Translations under genes and position numbers: made by a program
Notes under the pieces: model-generated
What the model was told of the DNA's origin: nothing
The model's database searches: none
The model's input: the letters and a program-made list of their open reading frames with translations, nothing else
From: Acidobacterium sp.
Lineage (GTDB): Bacteria > Acidobacteriota > Terriglobia > Terriglobales > Acidobacteriaceae
Length of the DNA: 64,000 nucleotides
Direction of reading: 5' to 3'
NCBI GenBank assembly: GCA_003131625.1
Contig: PKVY01000066.1
Coordinates: 1 to 64,000, forward strand
In this document: piece after piece, positions 25,629 through 33,068 of the stretch
Numbering within the stretch: position 1 is the stretch's first letter
Layout of the letters: every line of letters starts with the position of its first letter

Positions 25629-27959
25629 ATTCCCGACAGCGAAACAATTCGCCTGCAGTTACAAATTCGCGGCGTCGTCCAGGGCGTCGGCTTCCGCCCC
25701 TACGTCTATAACCTGGCTCGCCGACACGCGCTCGCCGGCTTCGTCCTCAACTCCCCTCGCGGGGTCTTCATTGAAATCGAAGGGAACCCGGCGACCGTCG
25801 AAGCTTTCGTCACTGCCCTTCCCGCCGAAGCGCCGCCTCTCGTCCGCATCGCCCAAATCCTTCGCACCGAGATCCCCATCCTCGGCGATTCCGCCTTTGC
25901 CATCCACGAAAGCGATGCCGCCGGTTCCGCCTTCGCCCTCGTCCCGCCCGACATCTGCGTCTGCGAGGCCTGTCTCGCCGACACCCGCGATCCCGCCAAT
26001 CGCCGTTACGACTACCCCTTCACCAACTGCACCAACTGCGGCCCGCGCTACAGCATCATCCTCGACGTTCCCTACGACCGCCCCATGACCACCATGGCGG
26101 AATTCGCCATGTGCGCCGACTGCCTCCGTGAATATAAGGATCCCGAAAACCGCCGCTTCCACGCGCAGCCCAACGCCTGCCCTGTCTGCGGCCCGCGCCT
26201 GATCCTTGTCGAGCCCGAGACAAGCGCGACCGCATCCTCATCCCCGCCGCAAACCTCCCGCGCTATCCTCTCCCGCGTCGCCGATCTCCTCCGCGCCGGC
26301 GGTATCGTCGCCTGGAAAGGTCTCGGCGGCTATCAGCTCGCCTGCGACGCGCGCCAGCCCGCCGCCGTTGAAGAACTCCGCCGCCGCAAGCGCCGCAGCG
26401 AAAAACCCTTCGCCATCATGGTCGCCGATGCCGACGTTGCCGCCTCCCTCTGCTTCGTTTCCGCGGAAGAGCGCGACGCCCTCCTCAGCCGCGAGCGCCC
26501 CATCGTCCTGCTCCGCCGCCGCCCGGGTGCCGATCTCGCCGACGCCGTCTCTCCCGGCAACCCCACTACCGGCGTCATGCTTCCCTGCACGCCCATGCAC
26601 GATCTCCTCTTCCGTATCCTGCGCGAGCGCTTTAACGCCGACCCCGCGCTCATCATGACCAGCGGCAACATCAGCGAAGAGCCCATCGTCATCGACAACG
26701 CAGAAGCCGAACAGCATCTCGCCGGAATCGCCGACGCTTTCGCCCACCACAATCGCCGCATCCACACCCGCGTCGACGACTCCGTGGTCCGCGTCGTCTC
26801 CGGCCAGGGCATGCTCCTCCGCCGCGCCCGCGGCTACGCCCCCCAGCCTGTCTTTCTCGGCCGCGGCGAAGCCGAAGTTCTGGCCTGTGGTGCGCAGCAG
26901 AAAAACACCCTCTGCCTCACCCGCGCAGGATTCGCCATCCCCAGCCAGCATCTCGGCGACCTCGAGAACTTCGAAACCCTCCGCTTCTTCGAGGAAACCC
27001 TCAAGCGCATGTCGCGTCTCTTTCACGCCACGCCCACTGCCGTCGCGTACGATCTGCACCCCGGCTATCTCAGCACCCAATTCGCGCTCAAACTCCACAA
27101 TCTCCGCCGCATCGGCGTCCAGCATCACCACGCCCACATCGCCAGCTGCATGGCCGAACATCAGCTCCAGGGCCGCGTCATCGGCGTCGCCTGGGACGGC
27201 ACCGGCTTTGGCCCCGACTCCACCATCTGGGGCGGTGAATTCCTCACCGCGGATTACCTCGGCTTCGAGCGCTATGCGCGTCTCCGCCCCGTTCTCCTCG
27301 CCGGCGGCGACTCTGGTGTGCGCGAGCCCTGGCGCGTCGCCCGCAGCTATCTCCTCGACACCTTCGGCACCGTCCCCGATGCACCCCGCTGGTCCGGAAT
27401 GGCCGCACCCGAGCGCCTCCGCGTCATCGACGCCATGCTCACCCGCCGCGTCAACACCATCCCCACCTCATCCGCCGGACGCCTTTTCGACGCCGTCGCC
27501 TCGCTCATCGGCCTCCGCCACACCGTCTCCTTCGAAGGCCAGGCCGCCATGATGCTCGAAGCCGCTGCCGATGCCCACCCCGATCCCGCACCGGACCCCT
27601 ACGACTTCGCTCTCACGGGCGCCTCTCCTGCCGACATCGACTTCTGCCCTATGATCCACCAGATGGTCGCCGGCCTCGAAGCCGGCCAGACGCAGACCCA
27701 CATCGCTGCCCGCTTCCACCACACGCTCGTCGCCGCCATTGTTGAAGTGTGCCGCCGCATGCGCACCGACCTCGACCTCAACCGCGTCTGCCTCAGCGGC
27801 GGGTGCTTTCAAAATGCGCTGCTGCTCGCAGGCTGCGTCGAATCCCTGCGCGGTGAAGGTTTCGAGGTCTTCTCCCACCGCGAAGTCCCCGCCAACGACG
27901 GTGGCATCTCCCTCGGCCAGGCCGCCATCGCCTGCGAACAACTTCGCCACTCGATCTAG
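25629..27959 (+). CDS. hypF: Carbamoyltransferase HypF ([NiFe]-hydrogenase maturation), non-standard start
   Basis: About 776 residues with every HypF block. These are acylphosphatase RGVVQGVGFRPYVY (about 14-27), two zinc fingers (CVCEACLA...CTNCGPR and CADCLR...CPVCGPR), a YrdC-like domain (about 205-375), and the carbamoyltransferase/Kae1-like part with HHHAH (about 500) and CLSGGCFQN (about 720). It transfers carbamoyl from carbamoyl-phosphate toward HypE. In this frame a stop lies at 25599-25601, and no ATG, GTG or TTG occurs before the conserved RGVVQGVGFRP. The best start is the ATT at 25629, preceded by ACGGAG. A sequencing frameshift is the alternative. No other hyp or hydrogenase gene is in the window. 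Confidence 0.9.
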   Translation: MPDSETIRLQLQIRGVVQGVGFRPYVYNLARRHALAGFVLNSPRGVFIEIEGNPATVEAFVTALPAEAPPLVRIAQILRTEIPILGDSAFAIHESDAAGSAFALVPPDICVCEACLADTRDPANRRYDYPFTNCTNCGPRYSIILDVPYDRPMTTMAEFAMCADCLREYKDPENRRFHAQPNACPVCGPRLILVEPETSATASSSPPQTSRAILSRVADLLRAGGIVAWKGLGGYQLACDARQPAAVEELRRRKRRSEKPFAIMVADADVAASLCFVSAEERDALLSRERPIVLLRRRPGADLADAVSPGNPTTGVMLPCTPMHDLLFRILRERFNADPALIMTSGNISEEPIVIDNAEAEQHLAGIADAFAHHNRRIHTRVDDSVVRVVSGQGMLLRRARGYAPQPVFLGRGEAEVLACGAQQKNTLCLTRAGFAIPSQHLGDLENFETLRFFEETLKRMSRLFHATPTAVAYDLHPGYLSTQFALKLHNLRRIGVQHHHAHIASCMAEHQLQGRVIGVAWDGTGFGPDSTIWGGEFLTADYLGFERYARLRPVLLAGGDSGVREPWRVARSYLLDTFGTVPDAPRWSGMAAPERLRVIDAMLTRRVNTIPTSSAGRLFDAVASLIGLRHTVSFEGQAAMMLEAAADAHPDPAPDPYDFALTGASPADIDFCPMIHQMVAGLEAGQTQTHIAARFHHTLVAAIVEVCRRMRTDLDLNRVCLSGGCFQNALLLAGCVESLRGEGFEVFSHREVPANDGGISLGQAAIACEQLRHSI

Positions 27960-27964
27960 CTCTG

Positions 27965-28085
27965 GGTGGGTGCCCCATCCTGGTGCGCGCCGAAGCCCCG
28001 GGGCCCCCAGCACGACCGTTGTTGGCGTGATGGGGTAATTTTCGCGCAGCAGGGTGGGGTTTTCGGCGTACCCCGCACCTCACCC
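27965..28085. repeat. Intergenic inverted-repeat element between convergent genes
   Basis: CCCCATC (27973-27979) pairs with GATGGGG (28029-28035) and, alternatively, CCCCATCCTG pairs with CAGGGTGGGG (28050-28059, one mismatch). Two stems thus compete for one arm. It lies between the stops of hypF (+) and the sigma factor (-) and may act as a two-way terminator. 'gtgccccatcc...ggtggggt' sequence is, from memory, a common intergenic element of Acidobacteriota. Only one copy is present here. Confidence 0.5.
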
Positions 28086-29324
28086 CACGGCCCCTCGCCT
28101 CTCTTCCAAAAAATTCCGAATCGCAGGATCCCGCTCCAGTCCAATCGCCACATCATACGCATGCCGTGCATCCGCGCCGGCACCTGCCCGCGCCAGCAAT
28201 TCTGCGCGCGCTGCCCAATACGGTTGATACTCCGCCAGCCGCGCATCCGTCGCTCGATCCGGCAACGTCGCAAGCCCGGCCTGCGCTCCCCGCACCTCGG
28301 CAACCGCGAGCGCGCGATTGATCGCCACCACCGGCGAGCCCGTAATCGCGAACAGCGCGTCGTAAATCTCCAGCACCGCCGCCCAGTTCGCGCTCCCGCT
28401 CCGGCATCGCGCCACGTGCGCCGACTGCACCGCCGCCTCCAGCTGATACCGCCCGATCGCGCCCAACTCGCTGGCCCGCACCAGCAGCGCTTCGGCCTCC
28501 CTGATCATTTGTGCGTCCCACAATGACCAATCTTGGCTCGCCAGCGGCACATACTCCCCGCGCTCGTTCCTTCTCGCACGCCGCCGCGCCTCCGCATGCA
28601 GCATCAGCGCCAGCAAGCCCAGCGCCTCCGGTTCCTGGGGCAGCATCGTGGCCACCAGCCGCGCCAGGAACAGCGCCTCGCCCGTCAGATCGCGCCGTAC
28701 CGTGTCTGTGCCCGCGCCATCGCTCCATCCTTCCGCGAACGTCGCGTAAATCGCCTCCAGCACGGTTTCCAGTCGCCCCGCGAGTTCTTCGCGCTCCGGT
28801 ACGCGCAGCGGAATCCCCGCCTCGCGAATCTTGTTCTTCGCCCGCACCAGCCGCTTCCCCATTGCCGCCGGCGACGTCAGAAACGCCGACGCAATCGTCG
28901 CCGCATCCAGTCCCACAATCGTCTGCAGGATCAGCGGCGCGCGAATCCCCGCATCGATGGCCGGGTGCGCGCATGCAAACATCAGCGCCAGTCGCCGGTC
29001 CGGAATCTCTCCGCCTTCCGGCGCCGCGCCGATCGCCGCAATCTGTTCCAGATCCCCATCCACCACGCCGCTGCGCTCGCGTTGTCGCCCCGCGTCGATC
29101 CACTTCCGCCGCGCCACCGTCATCAGCCACGCTTCTGGATTTTCAGGACACCCCTTCACCGGCCAGTCCGCCAGCGCCGCCGCGAACGCCTCCGACAGCG
29201 CATCTTCCGCGGCTGCTACATCCCGCGTGCGCGCCGCCAGAAACGCAACCAGCTTCCCGTAGCTGCGTCGCGCAACCTCATCCGCTGTGTCGCGCGCTCG
29301 CGCTTCGCCGCAATCCATGGTCAT
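28080..29324 (-). CDS. ECF-type RNA polymerase sigma factor with C-terminal TPR-like extension (ECF42/DUF6596 type)
   Basis: 414 residues. An ECF core occupies about 10-180: region 2 with LVAFLAARTRDVAAAEDALSEAFAAAL and PEAWLMTVARRKWIDAGRQ, region 4 with LILQTIVGLDAATIASAFLTSP. An extension of about 230 helical residues holds the conserved AIYATFAEGW and YQLEAAVQSAHVA blocks of DUF6596 and TPR-like repeats. This is the architecture of ECF42 sigma factors, which have no anti-sigma factor and are controlled through the extension. The usual DGPF/YCII-like partner gene is not adjacent. Start at the ATG at 29324, with an ATG two codons later as alternative. Confidence 0.9.
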   Translation of the reverse strand: MTMDCGEARARDTADEVARRSYGKLVAFLAARTRDVAAAEDALSEAFAAALADWPVKGCPENPEAWLMTVARRKWIDAGRQRERSGVVDGDLEQIAAIGAAPEGGEIPDRRLALMFACAHPAIDAGIRAPLILQTIVGLDAATIASAFLTSPAAMGKRLVRAKNKIREAGIPLRVPEREELAGRLETVLEAIYATFAEGWSDGAGTDTVRRDLTGEALFLARLVATMLPQEPEALGLLALMLHAEARRRARRNERGEYVPLASQDWSLWDAQMIREAEALLVRASELGAIGRYQLEAAVQSAHVARCRSGSANWAAVLEIYDALFAITGSPVVAINRALAVAEVRGAQAGLATLPDRATDARLAEYQPYWAARAELLARAGAGADARHAYDVAIGLERDPAIRNFLEERRGAVG

Positions 29325-29511
29325 CGGGTCAATCTCAGCCCAGAATTACAGTCCGGATACAGGCAGTGCACACCTCACCCCTCGCGGCGTCAGCTGTCGA
29401 TCAGCCTCTGCAACGCCGCGTCCCAGCCCTCACTATGATGACGTTCCGCAGCCCGCGATTTGGACATCGCGACTCGTGATCCGGCCCCAGCCGTAATTTT
29501 CACCGGCGACC

Positions 29512-32187
29512 CTACGGCACCAGCTCCTCCGTCACCACCGCGCCACCCATCGACGCAACCACCGCCGACGCCTTCACTACTTTCCGCGAGTCCTTGTCGA
29601 CCCACAGCGTCTTCTTATCCGCGCCATCCGTCGGCGTAATCTCCAGCCGATACGCATCGAAGGTTCCCGCCGGCACCGTCACCTTCTCCACGCCCGCCAC
29701 TTTCAGCTGCATCAGCTGAACCTTCTGCGACTGCAGATCGAAATTGCGGAACGTCGTGCTGTACCCCTCCGCCAGCGGCAGGCACGCAATCGCCTGATCC
29801 CCTCCCGCAGCGTCTCCGAACAGCGGCCCGCCCAGATCCACCGCAATCGGGCGCGTCTGTCCGTTCATGCTGAACTGACCAGCCGCCTTGTCGCCGGCGA
29901 AATCCACATCGATCGCCACCGGTCCCTGTTTGACGCTGCGCTTCCTCAGAATCAGGCTCGACTTGTCGATCGTCGCCGTATCCGTCACGCTTCCCTGCGG
30001 CGTATCCATCGTGTCGGTTGCCGTCCACGTGCCGCCGCCGTCCTCGATCGTAGTCGCCAGCTTCATCGACATCTGCTGGCCACCCATTTCGATCTTCACC
30101 TGATAATGCCAGGTCGCCGCCGTCAGATCCGCCGCTGTCTTCGGCACTCCCACCGCATTCGCCTGGATCGCCTGCGCCACCACCACCGTCTTCGGATCGA
30201 CTGCGATCTCCTTGAGGCGAGCCACCGCTTCCGTCGTTCCGCCTTCCTGGTATCGCCCGCCCAGATGCTGCGCCAGGAATTTCTCCGACTCCATAAACAG
30301 GGCCGAATTGTTCACTGGCCGCTGAAACCCGTGGCCTTCATCGGGAGCCAGAATGTACTCCACCGGAAATCCCCGGTCGCGCAGCGCAACCACAATCTGC
30401 TCCGCTTCCCGACGGTTCACGCGCGGATCGTTCGCGCCCTGGGCCACCAGCAGCGGCGTCCTGATCTTGTCCGCGGAGTGGATCGGCGATGCTGCCTCCA
30501 GCAGTGCCTTGCCCTCCGGCGTGTTCGGATTCCCCATCCGCTCGTAGAACACTTTCCGGATCGGCTCCCAGTACGGTGGAATCGATTCGAGCAGCGTGAT
30601 CAGATTCGACGGCCCCACAATGTCGACCGCCGCCGCGTACAAATCCGGAGTGAACGTGACGCCAGCCAGCGTCGCGTAGCCGCCATACGACCCGCCCAGA
30701 ATCCCCACTCGCTTCGGATCCGCGATGCTCTGCGCGACCATGTACTTCACGCCCCAGGTCACGTCGTCCTGCATTTTGCGGCCCCACTCCAGATTCCCCG
30801 CGTCCAGAAATTTCCGCCCGTAGCCCGTCGAGCCGCGGAAATTCGGCATCAGCACCGCGTACCCGCGATTCGCGAAAAACTGCGCCAGCGAGTTATAGCC
30901 CCACACATCGCGCCCCCACGGCCCGCCGTGCGGAATCACCAGCGCCGGCAGATTCTTCGCATCCACCCCCTTCGGCAGCGTCAGATACGCCGGAATCTCC
31001 AGCCCATCCGACGACGTGTACGTCACTGACTGCATCTCTGCCAGATCCTGGCGCGGCAACTTCTCCCGCACCTTATATTGCGGCGTCAGCTTGTGCGTCT
31101 TGCGATCGAACAGCAACGTCTGACCCGGCTCCGTATCGCTCGATGCCGTCACCAGCCACACCTGCTCATCGCGCGTCCGCGAGTCCATGCCGATTTCCAT
31201 CCCCGGCAGCCGCTTCTCCAGCCACTTGTAATCCGCCGCGAAGTGTTTGTCGCGGAATAGCCGCTTCTCGCGGTCATAGTAGTACGACGTCCCGACCAGC
31301 TCGTCCGTCGCTTCGGAGAACATCGCTCCGCCGAAGTCGACCTTGTTCTCCGGATCCGACTCCACCATCTGCGTTTCGCCTGATGCCGGATCCACCAGCG
31401 CCAGCGAGATCAGATTCGTGCCCTTGTTCGTCTCGATATAAGCGCGCGACCCATCCGGCAAAAAGTGTAGCGGGGCGCACGTCTCAAACACCGAGCAGGA
31501 GTAGATCTTCGTGAAGCTGTCCGCATCCACACGCAGAATTTCGGTGTCTCCGTTATCCGCGCTCCGCGTCGCCAGCCGCAGATTCCCCTTCACGTCGAAA
31601 ACCCAGCCCGTGATCCGCTCCGTGTTCTTGCGCATCAGCGTCTTCTCGCCCGTCGAAATCTTCAGCCGGTAGAGATCGTGCCACGCCTTGTCCCGGTCGT
31701 TCAGGCCGATGTAGACAATGTCCGGATCCGTCTTCGGCACCTCGACCAGCTCCACGCGCACACCCTTCAGCCCCGTCAGGTCGCGCGACGCCGGAGCATC
31801 CGCTCCCGCCGCTGGCTGCGCTGCCGGATCGACAGCATAGACATTGAAGTTCTCGTCTCCGTCGTGATCCTTCGCGTAAATGATGAACATGCTGTCCCGC
31901 GTCCACAGATAGCCCGGGATCGGGCGCTTGGTCTCCGTCGTCAGCAGCCGCGCCGCGCTGAACGGCTCGTCCACCGCCTTCACATAGATGTTGCGGGTGT
32001 CCTTCCACGGCTTCAGGAATGCGATGTAGTGACCGTCTGGCGATATCTGCGCCGCCGCGATCTCCGGATTCCCGAAAATCAGCTCGCGATCGATAATCGG
32101 GGGCAGCCCCGCGCTGCTGGTGCCCTGCGCTGCGACGAATAATGCGGGAATCATGAGGCAAAGAACTCCATAGACGAATCTCTTCAT
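29512..32187 (-). CDS. Secreted S9-family prolyl oligopeptidase-like peptidase with C-terminal beta extension
   Basis: 891 residues. Signal peptide 1-20 (MKRFVYGVLCLMIPALFVAAQ). A beta-propeller (about 35-400) gates an alpha/beta-hydrolase domain (about 410-650) with nucleophile GGSYGG (Ser about 499), Asp in NDPRVN (about 587) and His in DEGHGF (about 618). Residues about 665-891 are an extra beta-rich domain (ATWHYQVKIEMGG... ending EVP-type strands VVASMGGAVVTEELVP). It resembles DUF3108-like lipid-binding barrels, and ordinary S9 peptidases of 650-700 residues lack it. A longer start 11 codons upstream is possible. It probably cleaves small Pro-containing peptides in the periplasm or outside. 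Confidence 0.88.
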   Translation of the reverse strand: MKRFVYGVLCLMIPALFVAAQGTSSAGLPPIIDRELIFGNPEIAAAQISPDGHYIAFLKPWKDTRNIYVKAVDEPFSAARLLTTETKRPIPGYLWTRDSMFIIYAKDHDGDENFNVYAVDPAAQPAAGADAPASRDLTGLKGVRVELVEVPKTDPDIVYIGLNDRDKAWHDLYRLKISTGEKTLMRKNTERITGWVFDVKGNLRLATRSADNGDTEILRVDADSFTKIYSCSVFETCAPLHFLPDGSRAYIETNKGTNLISLALVDPASGETQMVESDPENKVDFGGAMFSEATDELVGTSYYYDREKRLFRDKHFAADYKWLEKRLPGMEIGMDSRTRDEQVWLVTASSDTEPGQTLLFDRKTHKLTPQYKVREKLPRQDLAEMQSVTYTSSDGLEIPAYLTLPKGVDAKNLPALVIPHGGPWGRDVWGYNSLAQFFANRGYAVLMPNFRGSTGYGRKFLDAGNLEWGRKMQDDVTWGVKYMVAQSIADPKRVGILGGSYGGYATLAGVTFTPDLYAAAVDIVGPSNLITLLESIPPYWEPIRKVFYERMGNPNTPEGKALLEAASPIHSADKIRTPLLVAQGANDPRVNRREAEQIVVALRDRGFPVEYILAPDEGHGFQRPVNNSALFMESEKFLAQHLGGRYQEGGTTEAVARLKEIAVDPKTVVVAQAIQANAVGVPKTAADLTAATWHYQVKIEMGGQQMSMKLATTIEDGGGTWTATDTMDTPQGSVTDTATIDKSSLILRKRSVKQGPVAIDVDFAGDKAAGQFSMNGQTRPIAVDLGGPLFGDAAGGDQAIACLPLAEGYSTTFRNFDLQSQKVQLMQLKVAGVEKVTVPAGTFDAYRLEITPTDGADKKTLWVDKDSRKVVKASAVVASMGGAVVTEELVP

Positions 32188-32351
32188 AATCGGCGGCTCC
32201 GTTTCTCCCGACCTCTCCAATGCACCTGAACCTGGACCAGGAAGACAGCGGCATTGTCTTCCTGCCGCGTCGAATGATCAAGCGCGAGCCCCAGACCCGC
32301 AATCAGCCCAGGGCTCGGCCCGACATCAGCTCCCTTCAAGTTGTCAGTATT

Positions 32352-32396
32352 TGGCTGCCCCCAGGGATTCGAACGCCGATATGCTGATCCAGAGTT
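32352..32396 (-). other. 3'-half tRNA-Gln(CTG)-like segment (possible attachment-site relic)
   Basis: On the - strand the sequence runs from an anticodon-loop-like ACTCTGGATCAG (loop C-T-CTG-G-A) through a T arm GGCGTTCGAATCC to TGGGGGCAGCCA. The 5' side of the anticodon stem and the whole 5' half are missing, and the T stem has a mismatch. It is therefore not a tRNA gene. Fragments reaching from the anticodon loop to the 3' end are typical of integrase attachment sites. Confidence 0.45.
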
Positions 32397-32585
32397 ATGA
32401 CAGGCAAGATGGGAGGATTCGCAACTTAACCCTCTCTCCACCAATAACTTAGAGAATCAGCAGCCCGCACAGAAGGGCCGCTAAACTTGTTGCAACTCGT
32501 TGCTTTGCTTTCAGGGACTTGCAGGAGCGTGCGCCATATTCCATGTCATACTCGCTTCATACTTTTTTCTGCGATTCCCCTCTAA

Positions 32586-32630
32586 CTGTCACGGCAGAGG
32601 TCGCGGGTTCGAACCCTCGTCCGAGCCTGC
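32586..32630 (+). other. 3'-half tRNA-Asp(GTC)-like segment (possible attachment-site relic)
   Basis: CTGTCAC (an Asp anticodon loop with GTC), GGCAGAGGTC, the T arm GCGGGTTCGAACCCTCG and CCGAGCC follow in tRNA order. The 5' half is absent: bases before the loop do not pair with GGCAG. The T stem is imperfect. It resembles the duplicated 3' tRNA end left by a tyrosine-recombinase element. No integrase is in the window. Confidence 0.5.
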
Positions 32631-33009
32631 GACCCGGCGGCCTGTGGCTAGCTAGCCAGGATGTCGGCTGCTCCCCATAGCTCAGCCTTTCGGACCCCAA
32701 GTGGTTTTTGGGTGTCCGATTTGGTGTCCGTTCGACTTCGAATTTCGTACGAACGAGTGCGAGTCAGTGCGAGGAGATACGCGTCCTGAATATTAATGGA
32801 ATGAAGTAGATATGCGATTCAGTGCGCCGCAGTGCAAGAGTGCGCAGAAGGGAAAAATCACATTTCGAGCCAGGCGCATTCAACCGGGCTCTCCCACCTC
32901 TCCGACGCCCGCGGTGTGGGATGCTCCAGATGCGACTATCGCATCGCGGGATTGGATCGTCACCTGGGATGGTCGAAGGCGGAGGGCGAAGGACGGCACG
33001 CAAAATGAA

Positions 33010-33036
33010 ATGGCCGGACCTTATCGGTCCGGCCAT
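33010..33036 (-). terminator. Terminator of the giant repeat protein gene
   Basis: A perfect 11-bp stem, ATGGCCGGACC / GGTCCGGCCAT, with loop TTATC. On the - strand it is followed by TTCATTTTG. It lies 33 bases after the stop at 33069. Confidence 0.85.
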
Positions 33037-33068
33037 GGAGGGTTGAAGTGAAGGGAGCCCGGCTCTGA

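Larger units (their letters stand above)
32188..33009. other. Non-coding scar region between the S9 peptidase and the giant repeat protein
   Basis: About 820 bases with no credible gene and A/T-richer patches. It holds two 3'-half-tRNA-like segments (32352-32396 and 32586-32630), a doubled word GGTGTCCG-attt-GGTGTCCG at 32711-32730, and a GCTAGCTAGC palindrome near 32648. Together these look like leftovers of integration events. Confidence 0.5.

Noticed and set aside
28153-29130. A 325-codon frame overlapping the sigma factor on the same strand
   Set aside because: Out-of-frame Gly/Ala/Arg-rich shadow; the sigma-factor frame carries all conserved regions.
32586-32630. A functional tRNA-Asp gene
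   Set aside because: The 5' half and the 5' side of the anticodon stem are missing and the T stem is mismatched.
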